Shown here: positions 29,448-40,003 of the stretch, piece by piece | Layout: every line of letters begins with the position of its first letter | Numbering within the stretch: the first letter of the stretch is position 1 | Origin: Microcyclospora pomicola | Lineage: Eukaryota > Ascomycota > Dothideomycetes > Capnodiales | Reading direction: 5' to 3' | Assembly: GCA_002786065.1 (NCBI GenBank) | Contig: NHNY01000013.1 | Coordinates: 124,001-188,000 of the forward strand | Length of the DNA stretch: 64,000 bases | Made by a program: the position numbers and the translations under genes | Notes under the pieces: generated by a model | What the model saw: only the letters and a program-made list of their open reading frames with translations | Told to the model about the DNA's origin: nothing | The model's database searches: none

Positions 29448-32108
29448 TTAGCCTTGCCCGCGCCATGAGCGTCGATAGACGTTGTTGGTCATGGCGTCCT
29501 TGACGCTGCCACGCCGCTTGCCAACTACAGCAGGAGCAGCGGCAGCCTTCTTGTCGGTCGGCGCGACGGGAAGGGGTGGGGTCGGCGAGGAGGCAACAGC
29601 GTTCTTAATACTGTTGGACCGCTTGAAGAAGGGTGTCTTCTCTGACCCAGGATCAACCGACGGAGAGCGACCGGCAGGAGCAGTTTTTGTGCGCCCCGAA
29701 AGGGATGGCCGTCTCTCTCTGTGAGAGCTTGGAGGGCGAGGTGTGGTGGAGGGATGCATCGCCAACCGATTTGCCTCCGCAGTGCTTGGCCGACGTATGC
29801 TAATGGGGATGGTATTGATGTATGCTGAGCTGGGGGTTGAAGTGAGCGTAGGTAACGGCGACTTCTCGCGCGGAGATCGCGGCAGCTCTCGTTCCGAATG
29901 ACTGTTAGACATCCGGCGCAGGAGCTTTTGTGTCTTCTGGCTGAAGGTACGAGCAGGTGACGCGGACGTGCGTGCTCGCGGAGGCGCAGGCTCTGGAGAC
30001 TTGGTGCTGATGGCCTCGAGTGTTTGGATGACCGTGCGTACTCCCGAGGACAACGATTGTGCAGAGCGTGGACTGGCCACGCTGGTGCTTTCACCGGAGG
30101 ATTTCGAACCGCTATTAGCACTGTTCATCGTCGACTTCGAGGCACTGGAGCACAATCGTCCAATGGTGCCCATGATGTTTGCATTGAACTCGGCGCGGCC
30201 AAAGCTAGGCTTGCGAGTTCCCGCACTGAGCCCAGAACTCGATAGCCGACGACGTGAGAGGTCGCGCGCAGGTGGAGGTGGGGAGATGTCACTGGCATCG
30301 AAGAAGACAGGGGCGTGGCGAGTATCTTTGCCATGCTTCAGGAAGCGGCTTGGTGTTCCCAACAAGATCGATTGGCCATCTGGGAATCCATCGTAGTCCC
30401 GACTGTGGTCTTTGATGGCTACTGAATGTGCATCGTCTTCTTCTGAACTGGAATCATCGTTCTGGTTTCCACCAAAGTTTTCTTTGCGATACTTGAGGTT
30501 GGTGAAGTAGGCGCTCTTCAATTCCACCGACGATCGCATCTGCCTTGGTGCCGTGCGTAGACCAGGCTCTAGCGCATCAAAGCCCTTCACTGGTGCCGGC
30601 GTGGTGTCTAGAAGGCTGCGGTCTCCTGCGATGCTCGATCTAGAACCGCGAAGCATTCGTGTGCTTACACTGTCAGGAGTTGGCGGTAGAAGTGGCTCGC
30701 CGAAGATGGGACCACCTATACCCACAGGTCGTAGTTGCTTTGTTCGCGTTTTCTGTCGATATAATGGATAGGGCTGGACGAAGGATGTGTGTTCGTGTGT
30801 CTGCGATGTTGCCTTGGGTCCTGTCGAAATTGCGTCTAAAGACTGGTACTGTTCGTCCTCATCGATGGTCGGCACTGGCGTGGTGGATTGACCGCGTATC
30901 GTACTTTCGGACAATGGCAGTGACAGGCGTTTAATCTTCGAGGGCGTGTCTTCCGGGTGGTCGCCACCAGAAATCCACTGGCTGACCCGGTTGATGCTGT
31001 CCTGGCGGAAGTGCGAGTTCAATTGCTCCGCTGACTCGACGTCATCTTCTTCCCATTCATACCTGTCTGGACTGGACTGCTTCTTGGGGCTGTACAGAGA
31101 GGGGAAACTGCTCTCGCTGAGTACACTAAGTCGAGGCGAATCGAGGACTGCATCTTCATCTTCGGGGTGCTGCTCTCGCTTCGAAAGCAACGAATGAAAA
31201 CTCTTGACTGGGTGAAGGTCGGTGGACGCCTCCATGAACACTCTCCGCAGTGCTTGCGTGCTGCCTTTCCTCTGACTAAGAACAGCCGGTTCACGTCTGA
31301 CCTTAGCAGGCGTTTCAGTGTTGGAAGCAGAGAACAGTTTGTGGGAGGCAGCAGATGCTGCTAACGGAGGTTGTTTGGAGAAAGGTGTCTTGGGCTCCCT
31401 GCTGAGCTCAGGCGGAGATGACGGCGGCACCTGCTCATTCGTCTCGGTCCCTGCGTATCCAGAATCGGCGTTGGCGGTCGACGGTCTAGTTGTGCTCGTG
31501 CGAGAACCCAAGCGACCTTTTAGCGCTGCAAGCTCGGTCTTGAGATCAGCGTTCTCATCCTCTAAGTCGTTGATGGTATCAACAGCCTCTTCCACAGCTT
31601 GATCACGCTTCTCCAGCTCTGCTACCAGCTGGCCATTGATCTGCAACAACTCGGCATGCTCCTTCTTCAACTGCTGTGCCCAGGTAAACTGCTCCGTCAT
31701 GCTCTCGATCTGTTCCTGGAGTTTGGTGGTGGCATCTCGGCGGTGGTCAAGCTCCAGCTTCAGCGCAAAGTTCTCCTTGTTCAAGCGGTCCAGTTGCTCG
31801 TTGACGTCTCGTACGCCCAGCGTGCGCCTCTGGCTGTTGGTGCGGCCAGCACCGGCGTCACTTCCGATTCTCGATCCGGTGGACAGTGGAGAACTGTCGA
31901 ATCCTCGTGAGTTGGTCGCAACCGCGGCGTCGTAGAAAATGTCATCGTCTCGCCCTCTTCGGGGACCGAAGTCAGACTGTCGCGTGCGAGTCGGTCGCAT
32001 GTTTCTCGCTCGCCGCTCTTGCAGGCGCTCCTGTAGATACTGCGACGCTGGTAGAACATCGGGGCCGTCACTGCGTCCGCCTCGCTGGCTGCCATAGGTG
32101 GAGTCCAT
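29448..32108 (-). CDS. CM1 (centrosomin N-terminal motif 1)-type coiled-coil protein, microtubule-organising-centre candidate
   Basis: This single-exon gene encodes 886 residues. A disordered Arg/Ser-rich N-terminus (QYLQERLQERRARNMRPTRT) is followed at about residues 95-205 by a coiled coil. It begins GVRDVNEQLDRLNKENFALK and continues with LELDHRRDATTKLQEQIESM and ELEKRDQAVEEAVDTINDLE. The block 'L-x-KENF-x-LKLE' matches the CM1 motif of centrosomin-like proteins, which recruit gamma-tubulin complexes to spindle pole bodies and other nucleation sites. The remaining ~680 residues are low-complexity Ser/Pro/Arg-rich, with many SP/TP dipeptides (possible CDK or MAPK sites) and a C-terminus VYRRSWRGQG. 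Ascomycete relatives of this architecture are usually annotated from the CM1 domain alone. Assignment to Mto1/Pcp1/ApsB is not justified from sequence only. Confidence 0.85.
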   Translation of the reverse strand: MDSTYGSQRGGRSDGPDVLPASQYLQERLQERRARNMRPTRTRQSDFGPRRGRDDDIFYDAAVATNSRGFDSSPLSTGSRIGSDAGAGRTNSQRRTLGVRDVNEQLDRLNKENFALKLELDHRRDATTKLQEQIESMTEQFTWAQQLKKEHAELLQINGQLVAELEKRDQAVEEAVDTINDLEDENADLKTELAALKGRLGSRTSTTRPSTANADSGYAGTETNEQVPPSSPPELSREPKTPFSKQPPLAASAASHKLFSASNTETPAKVRREPAVLSQRKGSTQALRRVFMEASTDLHPVKSFHSLLSKREQHPEDEDAVLDSPRLSVLSESSFPSLYSPKKQSSPDRYEWEEDDVESAEQLNSHFRQDSINRVSQWISGGDHPEDTPSKIKRLSLPLSESTIRGQSTTPVPTIDEDEQYQSLDAISTGPKATSQTHEHTSFVQPYPLYRQKTRTKQLRPVGIGGPIFGEPLLPPTPDSVSTRMLRGSRSSIAGDRSLLDTTPAPVKGFDALEPGLRTAPRQMRSSVELKSAYFTNLKYRKENFGGNQNDDSSSEEDDAHSVAIKDHSRDYDGFPDGQSILLGTPSRFLKHGKDTRHAPVFFDASDISPPPPARDLSRRRLSSSGLSAGTRKPSFGRAEFNANIMGTIGRLCSSASKSTMNSANSGSKSSGESTSVASPRSAQSLSSGVRTVIQTLEAISTKSPEPAPPRARTSASPARTFSQKTQKLLRRMSNSHSERELPRSPREKSPLPTLTSTPSSAYINTIPISIRRPSTAEANRLAMHPSTTPRPPSSHRERRPSLSGRTKTAPAGRSPSVDPGSEKTPFFKRSNSIKNAVASSPTPPLPVAPTDKKAAAAPAVVGKRRGSVKDAMTNNVYRRSWRGQG

Positions 32109-33689
32109 GGTCGGGTAGTGAAGGCCAGGAGGATGCTCGGTCGTCGAGGCGCCGCGAGGTAGCGATCACGACGACGTCGTACGAGGCTATGGCCAGTAAG
32201 GACAGGCCGTGGGACATGGGAGTCGACCAGGTGTAATTTGGTCGTTGGGCAGCGGTGATTCGTTTGTTTATGTCTCTCCACACCGTCAGGGAAATGACGC
32301 ACGGACTCGAAATTCAAGCTGCGACATGTATCAAGAAGCGCCCGACGGCAGACTGCTGGGCTGGATGGCTGGCGACGAGTGAACCACCAACACCCACGAC
32401 GAGAAACACAGAGAAGAACAACACGATAGAGAAGAATTCAGATGCAGGCGCACGATGCATGAGAGGAAGAGAACAGGAATGAGGATAAGAGGTGCAGCAT
32501 GCGAGCACAGCAGTAGTCGGGCACGCCCAAACTCCTACTGCGCAACGTCAAACGCACCAAACCGCGAAAAAGTAGGCGGACGAGGCGTTGGTCTCCTTTG
32601 CAACCAGCGATCACAACAGACGGCGTGACGGTGCACACTAACCGGAGACGTCACAACGCTAATACGGCAGACCAGCATAGAGTTCCAGGCCCCGTTGCGC
32701 GCGGGTCCAAGTTGCCGGGGTGGACGAGCACTACTGTCCGTCTGGATCGACTTCCACCCGTTCTCCAGTGCTCTAAAAGCTTGCCGGATCTCTGATGTCC
32801 ATGATGGGGCTACGTCGGGCTTCCAGGCTCGCGGACTTTCCAGCGAATGTTCGGCGCAGATCTGACGGCGAAATACCCTGTCCCAGGGAGGGGAAAGATT
32901 GAGCGCGAGTACGATCGATGGGATCTCAGCTGTACCGAGCGGCTGCCAGGGACCCCGGTCTCTCAGCCAGGTCGGCAGTATGCAGCTCGTTCTCCTCTCA
33001 TGCCCCGTGAGCAGCCTGGCCGACGTGCTGGTGGAGCGCAGGATGTGGAAGTGCAGCATTCGACTGCATCATCGGCATGCATCTGTATCATTCATCTGCA
33101 GCCATGTCCGCCCAACACCCACTTACATGCAGGAACCCCGCCGGTGCTTCTGCAACCACTGTTCGAATTCCTGTGCTACTGTACGATTGTACGTGCGTTG
33201 ATGCAAAACGAGAATCCCATGCCCGTTTCTCGACGCTTCCCCTGACCTCTGCATCGCTCTCATCAACTCGCCCACAGAAACACATGTCGCGATCCACCGT
33301 CTAGTCTCCAGGTCTAGCACTAGAATCGTCTGGGTTGAAGGCATTTGGCCTGACATTGCCACGAGCTGCCATGACGTGCTGCACGACATTCTAGCTGACG
33401 AGGCCGTTCCAAGAGACCAAGCAATCCTTCGACCGTCCTGGACCATTGCCCCGCATGAGGGTACATGCAGTCTCAGATGAGTGATGAATTGTAGGCCTTC
33501 GACCCCTCAACATGGACGTCGGCTGTATCGCGTCAGTCAAACAGCGAAAATCCGCGCGCTTGACCGAACGGTCCCACCAAGGTCGTTCGTCTGCTTCCGT
33601 ACCAAACTTCCAACTCCCGAGCAATTCTTAGCACGTACACATGAACGACGGACATGCATCTCCAGTCACGATCATATCTGGTACCCTAG

Positions 33690-34565
33690 ATGAGCATCAA
33701 AAAGGCAATACCAGCACGCTACAACACGTCGAAACAGATTGCGCACTCGGACGAGAGTGCCGTCACATCCTGGGATGTATCGTCCTGCCATATAGCTCCT
33801 CGTCGGCATATTTGTCCCACCTCGCCTTATACATATGTAGGTACAGCCGACTACCTTATACATGCACGTCTCCACCTAGACAGACTACTTCCATCGTCCT
33901 CATGCACGTCTTCCAACCTCGAGAACCACCCTCCATCTCTCCAACACACCAATAAACAATCCCCCAATTCCCCCGTCCATTTTTTCCATTGGCCCAGCAC
34001 CCTCTCCCCTATCATCCTCATCGCTCCAGCACGCACTACCCAGCGCTCGTATGTCCTAGTCAGCGTCGTGGTGCCGTGTATGCAGGCGCGTTTGTTGCTG
34101 CCTCCTGCAGCGTGCATGCAGAATGCGTTTGGGAAAAGCCACCATGCCCTGCCCGACGCTGCCCGAGCCCCGAGCGTCGCAGACTGGGGAGTCGAAACCA
34201 CGCCGTCGCGCCCGCGGACGCAAGACTTGCATGCCACCACTGCAGGCCAGCATCGATGTACGCACGCACGCATGCAAGTACGCAACGGGGACGTGTGGAT
34301 GCACCGTTTACTGGCAGTGAGAATGTCGAAACGAGAGAGACTTGGCGCGTTATGGATGTTGATGCGCGGTGTCTGTTACAGACTCACAGTATTCTGCTTA
34401 TCCACTGGGGTGGACTACTCTACCATAGGAGGCAAGGAGATTGAGATAGACATGAGGTGCACTCGGAAGAACGACGAGTGTGAGAATGCCAGTAGTGAAC
34501 GATTGTCCACTGGAGAGTGTAGTGATTCTACAAATCTTGAAGACCTGAAGATTCACACTTCTTGA
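33690..34565 (+). other. Unassigned 291-codon open frame, possible orphan or non-coding transcript
   Basis: The frame runs from an ATG to a TGA without interruption, which is long for chance in an otherwise gene-free stretch. The translation has no recognisable motif, membrane segment or repeat and is unusually rich in His, Cys and Arg. The opposite strand also has an open frame of 144 codons here, as expected where base composition suppresses stops. I therefore consider coding unlikely; the C/T-rich stretch inside it looks more like regulatory DNA. Confidence 0.15.
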
Positions 34566-34693
34566 TCTAAGGTACCTGGGTAGAATAGGCATTGGCGAGA
34601 CATCGCCCACTCTGCCAGTACGCACTGTATCATGGTGGTTCCATACCTACCTACCTTACCTCACCTTACCCAGCTCCGACAACGCGGCGAAGA

Positions 34694-34708
34694 TAGGGTT
34701 AGGGTTAG
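34694..34708 (+). repeat. Interstitial telomere-like repeat (two TTAGGG units)
   Basis: TAGGGTTAGGGTTAG is visible about 150 bp beyond the stop of the rhomboid-like gene. Filamentous fungi use TTAGGG telomeres, so this could be a short interstitial telomeric tract or chance. Confidence 0.6.
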
Positions 34709-34851
34709 TAGGATTGGGTATTGTGAGCGGATTGTTGCCAACAGATTGAAGATCGTGATCTTTGAGCCTTTGTCAACGTAGCAATGCAACTGCATGCCAG
34801 CTATAGGTGCACAAAGCCATATATTCCACGTCCAAATGCCAGCCTTCGTGT

Positions 34852-35729
34852 CTAGAAAGCACCCCGAAACTGGTCCACCAATCCTCCCACCACGCCTCGC
34901 CGTCGGACATGCTCCGTCGCATCCTCCACGCCCGTCGCGCGACCCGCCTCCCCTGCCATCCTGCGCCGCAGTGAATCGTACCGCTCTTTCTGCGCCGCTC
35001 CGCCCATGATCCACCCGGGCACTCTCCATTTCGCAGCCCCTGGCAGAATCTCTCTCCGGTACGCGAACCCGATCAACCAGCCTGTGGCTGCGACCAGTGC
35101 TGACCCCGGCAATTGCGAGAGAGCAAGTTGCATCGGCAGGAGGTATGAGGTCGCCTTGGACGTCAACTGGAGGCCATACTCCTGCTGCGTGGAGGTGCTG
35201 GTCGGGACGGAGCCGGACAGGCGGTACTTGTAGATATATGGGATCGCGGCGTGGTATTGGGCGAGCAGGGCGAAGATGATCGCGGTCGGGCCGGCGGGGA
35301 GGTAATTGATATGGCCGAAGCTGAGCGGACGCACGACCACCGTGAGAAGGATTGGTGGGAGGAGGGTGGTATAGAGGAATGTGGATAACAGGAAAGACTA
35401 CCTACCGGTCAGCCGTCCGGGTTCTTACATCGTCAATGGCTTTGGCGGTGGGTGGATCAGCCTACAGCGAACTTCCTGGAGCCCCACAGCCGTTCGATGA
35501 CCCGCAGTTGATACAGTGTCATGGCGCCGAACAAAACCTCGGTGCTGTTGGTATAGCATAGCTGCCACGTGAACAACCGCCAGAGCTGTCTGTAGTCCAA
35601 GATGTGTGGTCGTACAGAGATCCAGAAGTAGTATTTGGTATCTGTGATGCTGGCGAGGAAGGCTGTGACGACCACACCAGCGACGAGGATCCTCGACACG
35701 GGCGTGTTGCTGAAGCCGGAGGCAAGCAT
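34852..35729 (-). CDS. Rhomboid-like multi-pass membrane protein (Dsc2/UBAC2-like)
   Basis: Two exons (35729-35466 and 35397-34852) joined across a 68-nt intron encode 269 residues. Hydrophobic segments include RILVAGVVVTAFLASI, LWRLFTWQLCYTNSTEVLFG, FLLSTFLYTTLLPPILLTVV, and GPTAIIFALLAQYHAAIPYI. The arrangement SVRPHILDYRQLWRLFTWQL and LYQLRVIERLWGSRKFASFL matches the derlin/rhomboid pseudoprotease family around UBAC2 and the fungal Dsc2 subunit of the Golgi Dsc E3 ligase. It has no rhomboid catalytic GxSx...H pair. The C-terminus after about residue 200 (YDSLRRRMAGEAGRATGVED) is short and shows no clear UBA domain, so it may be a truncated or divergent member. Function in ER/Golgi quality control or SREBP processing is inference from the family. 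The C-terminal exon starts at a second AG; the earlier AG would change the frame. Confidence 0.83.
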
Positions 35730-35862
35730 CTTCGCCGACTTGCTAGCCCTTCGGCGCTCGAACAGATGGTCAGATAGGTATAGGAAGATGAGAAGAACAT
35801 ATACGTATCGAGGAATGCTAGTGTCAAAGTGCGGTGCGTGCCGCTTCTGCCATGTGTGTGTG

Positions 35863-35875
35863 TGTCAGCCGTTGG
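35863..35875. repeat. TG dinucleotide run
   Basis: About six TG units lie in tandem, roughly 135 bp upstream of the rhomboid-like start codon. Confidence 0.85.
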
Positions 35876-37595
35876 CGCTTGGGTGGAAGCCGAGCGGAAA
35901 AAGTGGAGCCAGATGCTGACTTCAATGCTTTCTCATGATCGTACCCAGGCTGCACCTCACCACATAGAATGTTTTCTGGGATCACAACTCTCTTACATTG
36001 TCTAGTATCTAGTGGGAAATGATACTGAGCAGTCCACAGCTCCTGACCATGCTCATTGTGCTTCTATGAGGCAGCACAGTCCGCTGTCGTGACCCATTGA
36101 CTAAGAGTGCTATATTTTCGTAGGGGAAGCTGACGATGTCACATAGCATGCTAATGTACCGACAAGTAAGCGGTGAGGACAGCGGTCGACTACTGATAGA
36201 TTGGCTGCTCGAGATCCGTAGACCTTACATGCTTTCGTATATTCTATGAGGCCGGAGTATTCCAACGAGATGGAATTTCCAACTCTATCTTCCTCTCGCC
36301 ACAATGATTCGACGCCACGTAACCGAGTCTTTTCGCCCATTAACGTTCCAATAGATGTACAGAATCGATCGGTATGGTCAAAGGTCAACCAAAACCACAG
36401 CGAAGTATAGGCACTAGCCATGGAGAGGACCATGATCTGCATCTAGAGACCAATATCATGCAAGATATAGACGTTCACCGTCGGGCATTGTCAACGCATC
36501 ATGTCAAGGGTGTTCATTCAGATCTCAATCGTGTGCCATATGTATCTGTGCATCATCGCGGTATTGGCGTCAAAGTCGAGTATCTATGTATGCCATTGAT
36601 CGCTCGGCTGAAGTTAAGAAACAGACCGCAACACTGGAATTCATCATCGTAACTCATTTCTGGGCTGGCCGTGTATCTCAAGGCTCCAACCATGCATTTG
36701 CGGATTTTCCAACTTTCCGTGTTCTTACGAAGTCGATTTGCAGCGGTTGTGATCTTTCGAAAGCCTACTTTTGTTGCGAAATGATAGACATAGATCGTAG
36801 TTCAGATCGGTACATGAGCCTTGGGAGAAAGACATTGTTCCAGGTTGTTGACACAAGCCATTCTGCAAACAGTCCCACCCCGAGCCGCAGCACTGGACAG
36901 AAGAGGCGAAGCCGCACGGAATATCGCCAGTATCTTCACGTTTTCATCGCAGTAAGCGATGGTCATGTTGGCTTACAGTGCATGCACAAGCATCAAACCG
37001 CACGGCGAAGAAGAGGACGCAGGGCAGGGTCAAGTTTATTGAGTCCTGCTCATGAAACAAGCTACGGTCGCGCAAGGCTGGATCATGCGTGCTGCATCAT
37101 GGCTCGGGCGACACCACCCATCGCGGGTCTTCCTTCGCCCCCAAACTCGCGCGCTGTTTCGTGCCAATACCGCCTTCGGAAGATGGAGAATCAACGATAG
37201 CAGGTTGTTTGAGGGACGGCTCATCAATACCTGGCGCTCGAGCCGTTGCGAATGCATTTCATGCCAATGAATCCAACCTATCCTGGGCAAGGTCGAATAA
37301 GCACGAGCAGATACACGATTCCCAGCGTCTTGGTCCTGGTTCCGGGACAACAAATTGCATGAGTCCTCAAGGTCGCGCAAATGTTTCGCGTGGTCTCCAT
37401 CATACACTCTAGGCCGTTGCCGGCTTAGGGAAGATGGATGGGTAAGGGCCGGTGGTCCAATGTAAAAGCTGCATTAGGTTCCTTCACGATGTCGATGCCA
37501 GACTGTAGGCAGGTCAATAGAGGGAACGTGCCGAGCCCCCGCGCGCGCAATTAGCAGCTCAAAATTATGTAAGCAATGTAGCTCTGAAACTCAGC

Positions 37596-37608
37596 TTCTA
37601 GACGATTC
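37596..37608 (+). promoter_or_regulatory. Heat-shock-element-like site upstream of Aha1
   Basis: TTCTAGACGATTC matches the TTCnnGAAnnTTC heat-shock element at all fixed bases except one (GAC for GAA). It lies 330 bp upstream of the ATG of an Hsp90 co-chaperone gene. Co-chaperone genes are commonly Hsf1 targets, which makes the site plausible, but the match alone is weak evidence. Confidence 0.4.
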
Positions 37609-37937
37609 TGCTTCTCACTGGCATTTCACTAAAGATCACCAACATACACCTTGCACCTCCTCTTGCTTCCACATTACTCCTGCACTGGATCATCACGGTG
37701 ATTTAGGTACGTACTCACTTGCTCTCCTTCCCAATTTACTTCTCCGGATGAGACACATAGCTGGCACCAGTCTTAGAAGACTTGTACTCTTTTTATGCTG
37801 AATAGCTTGCGAGGCATTGCCTTACCTCTGAATCGCTTTATATTTGCTGCACTTCAAGAACCAATATTGCAGTGTATCAGCAGTGACTGACACCGTGAAC
37901 AGCTGTCTCGGACCGTTTTGTGTTACATTAGCTCAGC

Positions 37938-39021
37938 ATGGTGCTTCACAACCCCAATAACTGGCACTGGGTGAACAAGGACGTTTCTGCTTGGAGCAAA
38001 GACTACCTCAGCAACGAGCTGGTGGGCTTGAGCGCCAGCCAAGAGGATGGAACAAGTGCACAGGTCAGCAAAGTGCTGAGCATGGATGGCGATGTGGATG
38101 TGTCACAACGGAAGGGAAAAGTCATTACCATCTTCGACGTGCGATTGCAGCTCGAGTGGACTGGCAAGATACCTGCCAAGGGCGAGGTCGAGGGTTCAGA
38201 TGACGATTCGAAGGACGTCAGTGGTACCATCACTATTCCGGAGGTTGCACACGACACCGAGGAAGACGAGTACGTTGTACGTCTCAGATACTCCTGAGTC
38301 ATCCACAGCTGAGCCAACACTGCTGACACGTATATCAACTCAGTTTGAGGTAGAAGTGTACAGCTCGGACCTCTCGAAAGAGCCGGTCAAACAGCTCGTC
38401 CGCAAGGAAATAACACCACAAATTCGGAAACGTCTGCAGAAGCTGGCCCCAGCACTAATAACGGAGCATGGGAAGGACATTCAGCACGCTCCAGGCACAA
38501 ACCCGTCTTCGGGTTTCACCAAACCAAGAACGCTGCAGAACTCTTCGATCTCCCAGTCCTCGGGCACCAGCACCTCAGCTGGCAGCACAGCTCCTGGTGG
38601 TAAAGTGAATGTCACTTCACTTTCGGATCAGCAGGAGTTCCGCACCACTGCAGAACAGCTGTATGAAACTTTCACCGATCCACAACGCATTGCCGCCTTC
38701 ACCCGGGCTCCGCCAAAGGTGTTCGAGGGCGCCAAAGCCGGTGGGAAGTTCGAGATCTTTGGCGGCAATGTGTCTGGCGAGTACACGACATTGCAAAAAC
38801 CAACGCTCATCGAGCAGAAGTGGCGGCTGGCGCAATGGCCTGCCGGTCACTTCAGTACGTTGAAGATCAAATTTGAGCAGAACGATGTGGATGCTGTGAC
38901 GATTATGCGTGTGGATTGGGAGGGTGTGCCGATCGGGCAAGAAGAGCCAACCAAACGCAATTGGGAGGAGTATTACGTGAGGAGTATCAAGACCACCTTT
39001 GGATTTGGCACGATTCTATAG
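37938..39021 (+). CDS. AHA1: Aha1, activator of Hsp90 ATPase
   Basis: Aha1 binds the middle and N-terminal domains of Hsp90 and stimulates its ATPase. Two exons (37938-38276 and 38344-39021) joined across a 67-nt intron encode 338 residues, the normal length. The N-terminal domain begins NPNNWHWVNKDVSAWSKDYL, contains GKVITIFDVRLQLEWTG, and runs through FEVEVYSSDLSKEPVKQLVR at the splice junction. A Ser/Thr/Gly linker (about residues 175-200) leads to the AHSA1 (START-like) domain: TTAEQLYETFTDPQRIAAFT, GGKFEIFGGNVSGEY, PTLIEQKWRLAQWPAGHFST and WEEYYVRSIKTTFGFG. The first ATG is in good context (CAGCATGG). A heat-shock-element-like site and a possible leader intron lie upstream. Confidence 0.97.
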
Positions 39022-39637
39022 AGACCATGATGAAGATGACGAAAACGAAATGCCATGTGGAATGAAGAGGCGATGTTCGCGGAGAATAGCTAGAGATAGC
39101 AAGCTCATAGATGATGGGATGTTCTACATCTTAGGTACCTTGTCTGGCACCTCAATCCTCACGTTTAAAGAAGCCTCTTGACGCTGTCCTTTGCCATTCG
39201 ACTCGAGGTTCTTTATCGTCACCAGGCCGGATGGCTGGAATAGTCCATTCATGTGTCAAATTCTCAGACACTACCGTGCCTCCAATGGAGCAGAGCAGCA
39301 ACCCAACAGCTTTCCGAGCCCAGCCCCCAGCGATTTCCTCTCCTCAGCGTGATTGATCGGTCGTTCGATGCGTGCACTACTCAACGCTGTGCACCGACTC
39401 CATGCCATTGGTTCAGAGGGAGCTCGACTTGCGATCATGCTTGATTCGATGTTGCTCCACGACACTTCTGAATAGGCTCTCCAGCTTGTCCTGATTTTCA
39501 AGATAGGCTCAGCGGGACCACGACATTCGTCCTACAGGTCGAACGGATTTAGCCTCTCGCCCGATTGACGGGGCCGAAAATAGCAATCCCCACGCAGCAT
39601 AGCGTTTGCCTGTCTTTCATATTATAAAATTTCATCC
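39022..39637. other. Convergent intergenic region
   Basis: This 616-bp spacer lies between the ends of Aha1 (+) and the Fmc1 homologue (-). I see only presumptive 3' untranslated sequence. Confidence 0.5.
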
Positions 39638-40003
39638 TCATGTCTCCGCCTGGACAGGTAAGTTCATCCCCACCCGCCTCGCCGACAGCCGCACGCGCTC
39701 CTCCTCGTCCATGTTCATGCCGGGATTGTACCGTTCCACGAGCGTGATGTACTGGCGCTGCGCGCGCAGGTAGTGGATGTACTGCTCGGCTTCGGCGATG
39801 CGTTGCTCGGGGGATTTCTCCAGTTGTGTCTGCAGGGATTTGCTTGAGTCGAGCGGGGCGGAGGAGCTGCTGCTCGCGGCGATGTCGGTGCGGATGTGGT
39901 GTTGGATGGGCGAGGGGTTGGCGAGGATGGAGGGCGTGCGCGAGGGCAGCTCGCGGAGGAGGCGGCGGTAGAGTGATCGCGCTTGGGGGGCGTAGGTTGC
40001 CAT
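39638..40003 (-). CDS. FMC1: Fmc1-like LYR-family ATP synthase F1 assembly factor
   Basis: Fmc1 helps Atp12 assemble the F1 sector of mitochondrial ATP synthase. This small single-exon gene encodes 121 residues. The start MATYAPQARSLYRRLLRELP carries the Leu-Tyr-Arg (LYR) motif in its first helix. Further family blocks are ANPSPIQHHIR, AEAEQYIHYLRAQRQYITLV and ERYNPGMNMDEEERVRLSAR, ending RVGMNLPVQAET. I chose the ATG at 40001-40003; the frame is open to 40150 but the added leader lacks family character. No obvious cleavable presequence is needed, since LYR proteins often enter the matrix without one. The gene starts 410 bp from the EngB-type GTPase gene and is divergent from it. Confidence 0.9.
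   Translation of the reverse strand: MATYAPQARSLYRRLLRELPSRTPSILANPSPIQHHIRTDIAASSSSSAPLDSSKSLQTQLEKSPEQRIAEAEQYIHYLRAQRQYITLVERYNPGMNMDEEERVRLSARRVGMNLPVQAET

Larger units (their letters stand above)
32109..34851. other. Long intergenic region; one long unassigned frame, simple repeats and a telomere-like motif
   Basis: About 2.7 kb lies between the CM1 gene start and the stop of the rhomboid-like gene. The plus-strand frame 33690-34565 (291 codons from an ATG) is open but reads as low-plausibility protein rich in His, Arg, Ser and Cys. C/T-rich DNA at about 33880-34030 resembles a leader or promoter. ACC/TACC-type simple sequence and two TTAGGG units lie near 34640-34710. Confidence 0.45.
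35730..37937. other. Long divergent intergenic region (rhomboid-like / Aha1)
   Basis: About 2.2 kb lies between divergent start codons. A TG dinucleotide run lies at 35863-35875. Frames such as 36586-37200 have no protein character. Near the Aha1 end there is a heat-shock-element-like motif at 37596-37608 and a possible 5' untranslated intron (GTACGT at 37707 to CAG at 37902). Confidence 0.5.

Noticed and set aside
36586-37200. 204-codon frame in the rhomboid/Aha1 spacer
   Set aside because: No motif, mixed composition, and the surroundings look like promoter DNA.
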